Below are positions 17,157 to 26,900 of a DNA stretch of 29,642 nucleotides, one piece after another (position 1 is the stretch's first letter; the number at the start of each line of letters is the position of its first letter). The DNA lies in the NCBI GenBank assembly GCA_964454015.1, contig CAYVQF010000065.1:1-29642 (forward strand), read 5' to 3'. Origin of the DNA: CAYVQF01 sp964454015 (lineage in GTDB: Bacteria; Myxococcota_A; Bradymonadia; UBA4248). The notes under the pieces are model-generated. The model worked only from the letters and a program-made list of their open reading frames with translations. It had not been told where the DNA came from and searched no databases. Made by a program: the position numbers and the translations under genes.

Positions 17157-20100
17157 ATGACCAACCACACAGAGCAACCACTGTGGAGCGCCTTTCTGCA
17201 ACCAGCCACCTTCACCGAGGCGTGGCGCAAGGTGAAAATTCGCGCCGCCTCACCGGGCATCGATCGCGTCACCGTTCAGGCCTTCACGACGCAAGCTGAC
17301 GCCCACTTGGACACCCTGCTCCTGCGCCTGCAAAACGGCACCTATCAGCCCAGCCCGGGCCTGCGGGTCACCCTCAGCGGTGGCAGCGAACGCGCCATCG
17401 TCATCCCAACCGTCACGGATCGCATCGTCCAGCGCGCCCTCGCCGATGTCCTAGCACCCTTCTACGACAAATTCCTATTGAGCAACGTCCACAGCTACCG
17501 CAAAGGTCGATCCGTGCGCACCGCCCTGGAGCACCTGGCCCTGCTGCGCGAGATGGGCTTCACCTGCTTCGCCAAAACCGACATCACCCACTTCTTCGAC
17601 AGCATCGACAGGGTGATGCTCCTGCAGAAGCTGGCCCAAGATGGGGTCCCCGTGCCCATGTGTCGCCTCATCCGCCGCCTCATCACCGCCGGCGCCATCG
17701 AGTCCCTGAGCGTCCACTTCGACGGCGGCATCCCCCAAGGCAGCGCCCTCTCGCCGCTCCTCTCCAACGTCTACCTCCGCGCAGCCGACCAGAGCATCGT
17801 CGAGGCCGGGCATGCCTACCTGCGCTACGGCGACGACATCCTGCTTCTGGGCCACAGCCTCGAAGAGCTGCGCGACACCTTGGCGTGGTTGCAACAAGTC
17901 CTGGCCCAGCTCGCCGTCACCTTGAACCCCCGCAAGACGCGGCTCGCCAACCTCGAGGAGGGCCTCGACTACCTGGGCATGCACATCACCGAAGAGGGGC
18001 CCCTCTGCCCCAGCAAAGCCTATCAGGCCCTCAACGCCTCGGCCCAGAGAATCGCCCTCAACAACCCCACCCCCATGGCCGAGCTCAGCGACCTCCTCAG
18101 CGACTGGGAGAGCTGGTACACCCAGGTGGACCTCACCATGGTCCACACCCTCCCCCTCTTGGCCGCCCTCATTCACCGCATGCTGGCGGAGCAACGTCAT
18201 CACGCGGCACTGGAGTTGGCCCAATGGCGCCTCGAACGCCTCGCCCTCGAGCCTTGCCCATGGCCAGTCCAACTCGAAGTCGCCAGCCAGTGGATGCGCC
18301 TCGCCAACCTCGAACCCAACCCCGTCGTCCTCGCCTGCGCCCTCCTCGAGGTCGTCCTCGCCTTGCCAAGCCCGCCCAGCCAAGAGCAAATCGACGCAGC
18401 CGCAGACGTCCTCGGGGTGGAGCCGCTCATCGTCGAAGCGCTGACACACTGCCCCTATGCCGCCGTACAGGCCTGTGGCGCCGGCGGGCACATCTCCATG
18501 GCCCACGCCCTGCGCCTCCTCATCAGAAAAGTACCCACCCTCCCCAGCAACGACGCCCCGGCACCCCTCGGTGACGCCCCGCTAGATGAAGAGACGGCCA
18601 CGCAGGTCTTGAAACGCTTCTCCATTCCAGCGACCCGGCACTTGGTCGAGGCGCGCAACCCACGCGGACAATGGCTGATGGAGAGGGTCGAGTCGCCCTT
18701 GACCCAAGCCCATTTCTTGATCCACCTCCGCGGGGGCGCACGCCACGCCTTCTACCTGTGTCACAACGGCAATGTCATCTGCGCCGCCATCGTGGTCAGC
18801 CTCAAACGCGGTGTGGTGAAGGGCGATTGGAAGCAGTCCTCGGATCGGCAGGAGCAAGATGCCGACGCAGTTGCGTCATCAACGGGCAAGGCGCAAGACG
18901 CCAGTCGATCATGGGAATCCTTTATCAGCCTCATCCACGAAGACGCGGCCCACCTGCTTGCGACGGCCAAGCACCTAGAATTGCCCGCCATCATCGAGGA
19001 CAGCGCCTTTGCCCACGCCACCCTCTGGGTCTTGTTCACCAAGCCCATCCTGTTACGTCATGCCTTCTTGCTCGTGCAGCGCATCTTGAAGACGGCGGCA
19101 CCCGCCCATGAGGCCATTCAGCGCACCCCTTATCCCAACGCCGACCTCGTCCGCACTGGCCCGGGACCCTACCTGCCCTTGCCCTTGGGGCGCCACCCCA
19201 AGAGCGGCCACTTCGCCACCTGGGTCGATGGCGCAGGGCGCCCGCAGTCTCCGCGCAAGGTCCTCGATCTGCCCACGGTCTCCTATGAGCAAGTGCTCGC
19301 TTGCATCAACTTGGGCCCCCTGCACCCCACCAAGCGCAGTGAAAACCTCCAGACGCTGCTCGACGCGTTCGCGGAATTCCCGCGCCTTTTGGCTACCCTC
19401 CAGGGCTGCGCCATCCTGAGAGCCATCGCCGACAAAGCCCACCGCCTCGGCCACCTCATGCCCATGGAACGGACCACCCTCTACGAGAGCTTGTTTGTGT
19501 TGCCCATGGCCGAGCTCATCGGCGGCTTCGGCATTCTCTTGGCCCGCAGCGGGGGGCTACCACCGGACATGCGCACGCGCCTGCAGAACTGTGCGCGTTT
19601 GCCCATTGGCTGTACCAAGATCCGATCAAGACATGCCCAGCTCCTCAACGGCGAAGCCTGTGACTGTCGTTTTCACCACCTGCGTGCGGGCATCTACCCA
19701 ACGCCCTATCTCCACGCCTTGCAGATCTCCGATCTCAAGGATTACCGCCTGATCCTGCAGCGCGGTGTGGCGGCCATCAAGATCGCCAAAGGGCCGCCAT
19801 CGCGGCCTCCTGCAAAGGCACATCCCCCCGCGCCTCCGAAAACGCCAGCGCCAGCCACCCAGTCTCCATCCCCGGCCCACCCGCGCAAAGACTTTGACCT
19901 CGCCAGTGAAGCCGATGCGCTGGTCGCCGCGCTTCTAGGCAAGGAGGCCCTCAGCGCCGATGTCGAGCAGTCGCCGCCAGTCCCCGTCGAAGCGGCGCCC
20001 ATCCTCGCCCCCCACACAGGCGTGGCAGAGAGCGCAACGGCCGGGCCGGCACCTACACCGGACACGACGACCCCGGCGAGTGTGCCAGCGGCGGAGAAGG

Positions 20101-20507
20101 CGCTTTCGCGGGAGGCGCGATCCCCCGAGCCCAGCTCTGCGACGACAAGCATCCCTCCTGTGGCCGTCCCCCGGCAGCCTGTAGAGGGAAGGGTGCCAGA
20201 CCATCAAGGAGCTCCACCCGAGGCCTCCCCGAGCCTTGCGCCAGACACCAGGGAGCCACCAGCGGCAGGCGACGCCGGTGCTGCGGAGGCCGCAGAGGCG
20301 TTTGCGGAGGGGCTCTGGCCGATCCTGCGTGAGCTGATGTCTGCGAAGGAAGAGGAGCACCGCCTTCGCCAACGCAGCGCTGCCTTACAGGCCAAGATCA
20401 TCGCGATCGTGGCCAAGTTCCCCAACGCTCGCCTCACGTTGAGCGGGGTCACGCTCGAGTGCTTGCAGGGTTCGGAGGGGATTTTCCTCTCCATTACGCT
20501 GCGCTGA
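17157..20507 (+). CDS. Reverse transcriptase fused to an inactivated primase-polymerase module
   Basis: A 1116-residue protein with GGAGG 7 bases before its ATG. Residues 1-300 are a group II intron-like reverse transcriptase: SPGIDRVTV (32-40), AKTDITHFFDSID with catalytic D142, GIPQGSALSPLLSN (191-204), YGDD with D226 and D227, LNPRKTR, and DYLGMHI. No maturase or endonuclease domain follows. Residues about 330-870 align along their length with the neighbouring primase-polymerase, including PLT, LPLG, the Cys-containing C-terminal domain (C751, C819, C835, C837) and YPTPYLH. Yet the primase catalytic positions are lost: the two Asp become V546 and S548, the His becomes T622, and the Glu becomes Q655. 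A Pro/Ala-rich linker (875-1040) joins a coiled-coil tail like that of the partner. It likely supplies cDNA for spacer acquisition. CRISPR-associated RTs have been reported to prime DNA synthesis themselves. Confidence 0.9.
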   Translation: MTNHTEQPLWSAFLQPATFTEAWRKVKIRAASPGIDRVTVQAFTTQADAHLDTLLLRLQNGTYQPSPGLRVTLSGGSERAIVIPTVTDRIVQRALADVLAPFYDKFLLSNVHSYRKGRSVRTALEHLALLREMGFTCFAKTDITHFFDSIDRVMLLQKLAQDGVPVPMCRLIRRLITAGAIESLSVHFDGGIPQGSALSPLLSNVYLRAADQSIVEAGHAYLRYGDDILLLGHSLEELRDTLAWLQQVLAQLAVTLNPRKTRLANLEEGLDYLGMHITEEGPLCPSKAYQALNASAQRIALNNPTPMAELSDLLSDWESWYTQVDLTMVHTLPLLAALIHRMLAEQRHHAALELAQWRLERLALEPCPWPVQLEVASQWMRLANLEPNPVVLACALLEVVLALPSPPSQEQIDAAADVLGVEPLIVEALTHCPYAAVQACGAGGHISMAHALRLLIRKVPTLPSNDAPAPLGDAPLDEETATQVLKRFSIPATRHLVEARNPRGQWLMERVESPLTQAHFLIHLRGGARHAFYLCHNGNVICAAIVVSLKRGVVKGDWKQSSDRQEQDADAVASSTGKAQDASRSWESFISLIHEDAAHLLATAKHLELPAIIEDSAFAHATLWVLFTKPILLRHAFLLVQRILKTAAPAHEAIQRTPYPNADLVRTGPGPYLPLPLGRHPKSGHFATWVDGAGRPQSPRKVLDLPTVSYEQVLACINLGPLHPTKRSENLQTLLDAFAEFPRLLATLQGCAILRAIADKAHRLGHLMPMERTTLYESLFVLPMAELIGGFGILLARSGGLPPDMRTRLQNCARLPIGCTKIRSRHAQLLNGEACDCRFHHLRAGIYPTPYLHALQISDLKDYRLILQRGVAAIKIAKGPPSRPPAKAHPPAPPKTPAPATQSPSPAHPRKDFDLASEADALVAALLGKEALSADVEQSPPVPVEAAPILAPHTGVAESATAGPAPTPDTTTPASVPAAEKALSREARSPEPSSATTSIPPVAVPRQPVEGRVPDHQGAPPEASPSLAPDTREPPAAGDAGAAEAAEAFAEGLWPILRELMSAKEEEHRLRQRSAALQAKIIAIVAKFPNARLTLSGVTLECLQGSEGIFLSITLR

Positions 20508-20537
20508 GGTGGTGGGCAGCGCAAGGATAGCTCATGC

Positions 20538-20571
20538 ACGACGGCTGGCCACGTCGGCCGCTCGTCGTTTT
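20538..20571 (+). terminator. Intrinsic terminator of the RT gene
   Basis: An outer stem, ACGACG and CGTCGT, encloses an inner GGCC hairpin and is followed by TTTT (20568-20571). It starts 31 bases after the RT stop. It would separate transcription of the RT gene from that of the array downstream. Confidence 0.6.
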
Positions 20572-20994
20572 GCCGCGCGCCACAACGTGTCCCCTTCGGA
20601 TCACCGACCCACGCCCGTGTCGTCAGCCAAGAGCCGCGCGAGGACATGTTTCATCCGTCAAGGCGCAGTGCACAGGTGCAGCCCCGATCCCGCTACCGGG
20701 TCATTGCAGATGAAGCGCCGGTCATCTATAATGTTGCAGTCGCGCGGCCCCGTCGTGGCTGCGCGACCTCGCCTTGCATCCGCCGCGGATCTTGTGCGTG
20801 ACGCGGATCACCGCATGACACGGTAGACCTCCGCGCTCGCCCGTTCACTTGGCTAAACCTTCGTCTTTTGGGGGAATTTTCTTTTCGATGCGTCGTTTCA
20901 TTTTTAGTCACCCCTACCCCTTGACCCCAGCAGCCGCGGCTTCCGCGATTTTGCCTGGCAAGGCTTTGTTTTTTGTGGAAGAATTTCCCGGTGG
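20572..20994 (+). promoter_or_regulatory. CRISPR leader
   Basis: This 423-base non-coding stretch precedes the first repeat. The last 160 bases are markedly AT-richer than the surroundings, with runs such as TTTTCTTTTCG and TTTGTTTTTTGTGG close to the repeat, as expected of a leader that guides Cas1-Cas2 integration. The octamer CGCGGATC occurs twice (near 20784 and 20803), and ATCCG and CGGAT form a small hairpin. The opposite end of the array carries a degenerate repeat, which confirms that this side is the leader. Confidence 0.8.
20704..20732 (+). promoter_or_regulatory. Sigma70-type promoter of the CRISPR array
   Basis: TTGCAG (20704-20709) and a perfect TATAAT (20727-20732) are separated by 17 bases, the optimal spacing. 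It points at the array, and the predicted start near 20740 leaves about 255 transcribed bases before the first repeat. It lies downstream of the RT terminator. Confidence 0.7.
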
Positions 20995-23900
20995 CTTACA
21001 TGCATGTCCCCGATGATGAGGGGATTGAAACGAGTGCGAATTCTATTCGCGCACCGTCGGCGTCGACGGCGTCGACCTTACATGCATGTCCCCGATGATG
21101 AGGGGATTGAAACCACGGTGCCGGGCTGCGGGTCGAGGACTGCGGCATCAGCGTGCAGCCTTACATGCATGTCCCCGATGATGAGGGGATTGAAACACCT
21201 GGACCACCGAGTCAAGGGCGCCCGTGATGTCGGAAGCTTACATGCATGTCCCCGATGATGAGGGGATTGAAACTTGAGATTGATTTCGCCCATCTTCAGC
21301 CTCAGTGACAGCCCTTACATGCATGTCCCCGATGATGAGGGGATTGAAACAAGAGCTGGACCGACCGGCGCCAGGCGCGCCGGTAACATGGCTTACATGC
21401 ATGTCCCCGATGATGAGGGGATTGAAACATCCTCGTCGATGGCGACGAGGATCTCTCGGCCCTTCTCTTACATGCATGTCCCCGATGATGAGGGGATTGA
21501 AACGCCGGAGTCCACTCTTCCTGGCCCCCTTCCAGGAAGAGTAGCTTACATGCATGTCCCCGATGATGAGGGGATTGAAACTGATGCATCTATCGCCCCC
21601 ATTGTCGGTACCGCGGGCCCTATCTTACATGCATGTCCCCGATGATGAGGGGATTGAAACGGACAAGTGGATGTCGTCCCCGCCGAAGACGGATTCCCCG
21701 TCACTTACATGCATGTCCCCGATGATGAGGGGATTGAAACCGGTGATGACCGGGCTGCGGAAATTATTCCCGACTCCACCTCTTACATGCATGTCCCCGA
21801 TGATGAGGGGATTGAAACAAAGCAATCCAACGCTAGAAGCCGCCGGCCTCTCGCTAACCTTACATGCATGTCCCCGATGATGAGGGGATTGAAACTTGAC
21901 CACCATGAGCGGCGGTGGTGAGCACCACCTCACTTACATGCATGTCCCCGATGATGAGGGGATTGAAACAGACGAGAACGGCGCGGCATCAGACCACTTC
22001 ATCGACGTCGCTTACATGCATGTCCCCGATGATGAGGGGATTGAAACAAGCTGAGCCCAGCGCCGTAGAGCAGGCCGAGAAGTTCAGGACTTACATGCAT
22101 GTCCCCGATGATGAGGGGATTGAAACACACACCCATCGCACGAGCGCCACACGGCGCCCGTGCAAGGCTTACATGCATGTCCCCGATGATGAGGGGATTG
22201 AAACTCTACCGAACCAAACGCGTGGATACTCTCCATGACCCTCTCTTACATGCATGTCCCCGATGATGAGGGGATTGAAACCCCTGGCTCGCCGGTGACA
22301 TGGATGGCATACATGCCAGCTTACATGCATGTCCCCGATGATGAGGGGATTGAAACCTACATCAACGAAAGTGTACGATCTGCACACCTTGTGCAGACTT
22401 ACATGCATGTCCCCGATGATGAGGGGATTGAAACAACATCAAGGAGTGTGACTGAATAAACAGTCACACTCCAACTTACATGCATGTCCCCGATGATGAG
22501 GGGATTGAAACGCGGTGGTGAGCACTACCTCGGCCCCACCAGCCTGGGACCTTACATGCATGTCCCCGATGATGAGGGGATTGAAACATCCACATCGCAA
22601 ACTCCTCCATCAACGAAAGTGTACGATCTTACATGCATGTCCCCGATGATGAGGGGATTGAAACCCCGATGCGAAGAATACCATAACGCCTCTCCTTGCT
22701 AACGAACTTACATGCATGTCCCCGATGATGAGGGGATTGAAACAACACGTATTCCGGCGCCACGCGCCGGAGCCCGCTCTTCCCTTACATGCATGTCCCC
22801 GATGATGAGGGGATTGAAACCTCTTCGCCCATTTTTTAGCATGGCGACATCCTCTCTCTTACATGCATGTCCCCGATGATGAGGGGATTGAAACAACCAC
22901 GGCACGCACCGCGTGCATGCACGCCGCGTACCGTACTTACATGCATGTCCCCGATGATGAGGGGATTGAAACTCACAGTCGCTACGACTGTAGGCGAACC
23001 ACGCGCCGCACGCTTACATGCATGTCCCCGATGATGAGGGGATTGAAACTTGCCAGCCTTGTCCCGCATCAGGAACGCCAGGCCATCGCTTACATGCATG
23101 TCCCCGATGATGAGGGGATTGAAACACCAACAACGAGGCCGGATACCATGGCGGAGCGCCGAGAGCTTACATGCATGTCCCCGATGATGAGGGGATTGAA
23201 ACCTACAAAGTATGCGGATTGGTCGATCCGATCCCCTATTCTTACATGCATGTCCCCGATGATGAGGGGATTGAAACTCTAAGATGGCACTGCAAACGGC
23301 TTCGTTCCTCGGGTCTTACATGCATGTCCCCGATGATGAGGGGATTGAAACCCGAACTGAACGCGTGGATGCTTTCCATGTCCTTCTCCCTTACATGCAT
23401 GTCCCCGATGATGAGGGGATTGAAACAGTCGTGCTACCTCGAAATCGATGACCCGACGCGGTCCTTACATGCATGTCCCCGATGATGAGGGGATTGAAAC
23501 TAGTGTTCTCGATGATATGCACATTCATGCTAATCCTCTGCTTACATGCATGTCCCCGATGATGAGGGGATTGAAACTCCTACACACTCCCACGTGAGAT
23601 CCTCCACGCGGTACCACTTACATGCATGTCCCCGATGATGAGGGGATTGAAACCAGGGTGGGCCCTATGGCCCACAACTTCATCCCGAAAAGCTTACATG
23701 CATGTCCCCGATGATGAGGGGATTGAAACTGTGCGTCAAGTGGGTAACCCGCCACGGGCGCGTGTACTACTTACATGCATGTCCCCGATGATGAGGGGAT
23801 TGAAACAACGCGTGGATGCTTTCCATGTCCATGTCCATGTCCTTCCTTACATGCATGTCCCCGATGATGAGGGGATTGAAACCCATCACCACGAATGGTG

Positions 23901-26900
23901 TACACCAGATGCCCTTCGTAACTTACATGCATGTCCCCGATGATGAGGGGATTGAAACATCATCTCATGGACAGAAAGCCCTGCTATACAGCGAAAGTCT
24001 TACATGCATGTCCCCGATGATGAGGGGATTGAAACTCCGAGGAAGCCTTGACAGTCTCTCGAGAACCTTACCCCCTTACATGCATGTCCCCGATGATGAG
24101 GGGATTGAAACACCGCATGCGGACCAGTTCGCGATCGTCCCACGTTCTACCCCTTACATGCATGTCCCCGATGATGAGGGGATTGAAACTTTGCCACCGC
24201 TCGGCCACCGAGAGCGCGGCGCCGTCTACCCTTACATGCATGTCCCCGATGATGAGGGGATTGAAACAGGGATTCTCTGGGAATTGGGTCTCAAAGGCAA
24301 TCCAACGCTTACATGCATGTCCCCGATGATGAGGGGATTGAAACTATGCGGATTGGTCGATCCGGTCCCCTATTTTAAGGGACTTACATGCATGTCCCCG
24401 ATGATGAGGGGATTGAAACCCGCGCCAGATCTTGAACTCTGCTCCAGGGTACCATCATCTTACATGCATGTCCCCGATGATGAGGGGATTGAAACCACCA
24501 CGTGCATACACGCGGCATATCGCATGCGCACCAGTGTCCTTACATGCATGTCCCCGATGATGAGGGGATTGAAACCACGTGCATACACGCGGCATATCGC
24601 ATGCGCACCAGCTTACATGCATGTCCCCGATGATGAGGGGATTGAAACTTGTTCCCGATTCCGAACCGCGCCACGCGCAGTCTTGTACTTACATGCATGT
24701 CCCCGATGATGAGGGGATTGAAACTTTCCGGAGCATGAAGGTCCGTATACGTATCCAAACTCTACTTACATGCATGTCCCCGATGATGAGGGGATTGAAA
24801 CGCCGGGAGTTCCTGGGACCATCCGACCCCAACGAACTTACATGCATGTCCCCGATGATGAGGGGATTGAAACTACTTCAGGCAGACCCGAAGTCGTCGA
24901 AACCTCCGTTCCCTCTTACATGCATGTCCCCGATGATGAGGGGATTGAAACAAGGTTTTTGACAGAAGAGAAGACATTCAGCGTTTCCTTACATGCATGT
25001 CCCCGATGATGAGGGGATTGAAACCTCATCCCCTCGCGAGAATGAGCTATAACCGACCGTCATACCTTACATGCATGTCCCCGATGATGAGGGGATTGAA
25101 ACGGACACTTGCCCCAATCTCGCAATATTCCTCTATCCCCACTTACATGCATGTCCCCGATGATGAGGGGATTGAAACCCATTGTCGGCACCGAAGGCCC
25201 TACGGCCCATGGTTTTCCGCCCCCTTACATGCATGTCCCCGATGATGAGGGGATTGAAACAGGTCAATGATGACCTCCCCTCGACGTGACCGCTTCACGA
25301 CTTACATGCATGTCCCCGATGATGAGGGGATTGAAACTTGTTTGAAAAGTCATAATGACAAGTCATAAAAGTCAACTTACATGCATGTCCCCGATGATGA
25401 GGGGATTGAAACTATCTTTCAAGGTTTGAGGGGACCATGTAGGCCCCCTCCTCTTACATGCATGTCCCCGATGATGAGGGGATTGAAACCTTTTATCGAC
25501 AATCGACAAAAGCCTTTCTTCGCGCGCTTACATGCATGTCCCCGATGATGAGGGGATTGAAACGTGCCGTCCACCATGGTCGGCAGCACTACCCACCCCG
25601 TGACTTACATGCATGTCCCCGATGATGAGGGGATTGAAACTCAGCACCAGGGCGTGTCCGCCCTGGTACCACACCTCCTTCTTACATGCATGTCCCCGAT
25701 GATGAGGGGATTGAAACGTGGAGCGAAAGATGGTCAAGCTCCAGTAACCATTTTTGTGGCTTACATGCATGTCCCCGATGATGAGGGGATTGAAACTTAG
25801 AGGGAACCATGTAGGCTCCCCCTTCGTTAGGAATCCTTACATGCATGTCCCCGATGATGAGGGGATTGAAACACATATGGATTAACGGGAAAACCTACCG
25901 TTAGTTTCGCACCTTACATGCATGTCCCCGATGATGAGGGGATTGAAACACGCCTGGCAAAGTAAACAATACAACCGTCTGTCGAGCGCCTTACATGCAT
26001 GTCCCCGATGATGAGGGGATTGAAACCTGCACCGAATAGCAACCCGAGAAGCTCACAATCGTCGACCTTACATGCATGTCCCCGATGATGAGGGGATTGA
26101 AACGGTCATAGCCCGATGAAATCTCCGACTCGCCCTCTTGCTCCCCTTACATGCATGTCCCCGATGATGAGGGGATTGAAACTCCTCGTCGATAGCGACG
26201 AGGACCTCGCGACCCTTCTTCTCGACTTACATGCATGTCCCCGATGATGAGGGGATTGAAACCGGGCCGCAACTTCCTTGACTGCCTGCAGCACTTCTGC
26301 AGGCTTACATGCATGTCCCCGATGATGAGGGGATTGAAACCGGCGGTAGTGAGCACCAGGGCGTGACTGCCCTGGCTCCATGCTTACATGCATGTCCCCG
26401 ATGATGAGGGGATTGAAACAGAGAGGACCGAATGAAGAAGACGGTGAAATTACCGCTCCTTACATGCATGTCCCCGATGATGAGGGGATTGAAACGGCCG
26501 CGCGCCAAGCTTCGCCGATCATCGCGTCAACGAGTTCGGCTTACATGCATGTCCCCGATGATGAGGGGATTGAAACACCCAACATTTGGTCAACGAGTTC
26601 GGCGCGGTCTTCCACCTTACATGCATGTCCCCGATGATGAGGGGATTGAAACTACGATCTGCACACCTTGTGCAGACCATACACCCTCAAAACTTACATG
26701 CATGTCCCCGATGATGAGGGGATTGAAACGTGAGATTGGGACACTTGCCCCAATCTCGCAAGCTTCCTCCTTACATGCATGTCCCCGATGATGAGGGGAT
26801 TGAAACTCGGCGGATCTTATTCCCGAGATCGAGAAGACCCTGACGCTTACATGCATGTCCCCGATGATGAGGGGATTGAAACTTCCCCCGTTACGATTGG

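Noticed and set aside
15479..17299. 606-codon plus-strand open frame opposite the primase-polymerase gene
   Set aside because: It is a shadow of the minus-strand gene, which contains all the primase motifs.
17157..18070. Group II intron as the source of the reverse transcriptase
   Set aside because: There is no maturase X or endonuclease domain and no intron RNA structure, and the protein continues into a primase-like module beside cas1 and cas2.
21504..22474. Spacer hairpins (for example spacers 7 and 19) as captured transcription terminators
   Set aside because: The stems are not followed by T-tracts on either strand, and several hairpins lie inside coding frames shared by spacer families.
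21819..24307. Short similarity between spacers 11 and 43 (about 11 bases)
   Set aside because: Too short and no consistent reading frame, so it was not counted as a family.
26420..26458. Spacer 71 has an excellent start region on the crRNA strand (AGAGAGG then ATGAAGAAGACG)
   Set aside because: It runs against the antisense trend. A single case is compatible with chance or with an occasional sense-strand acquisition, so it was kept as a counterexample and not used as support.
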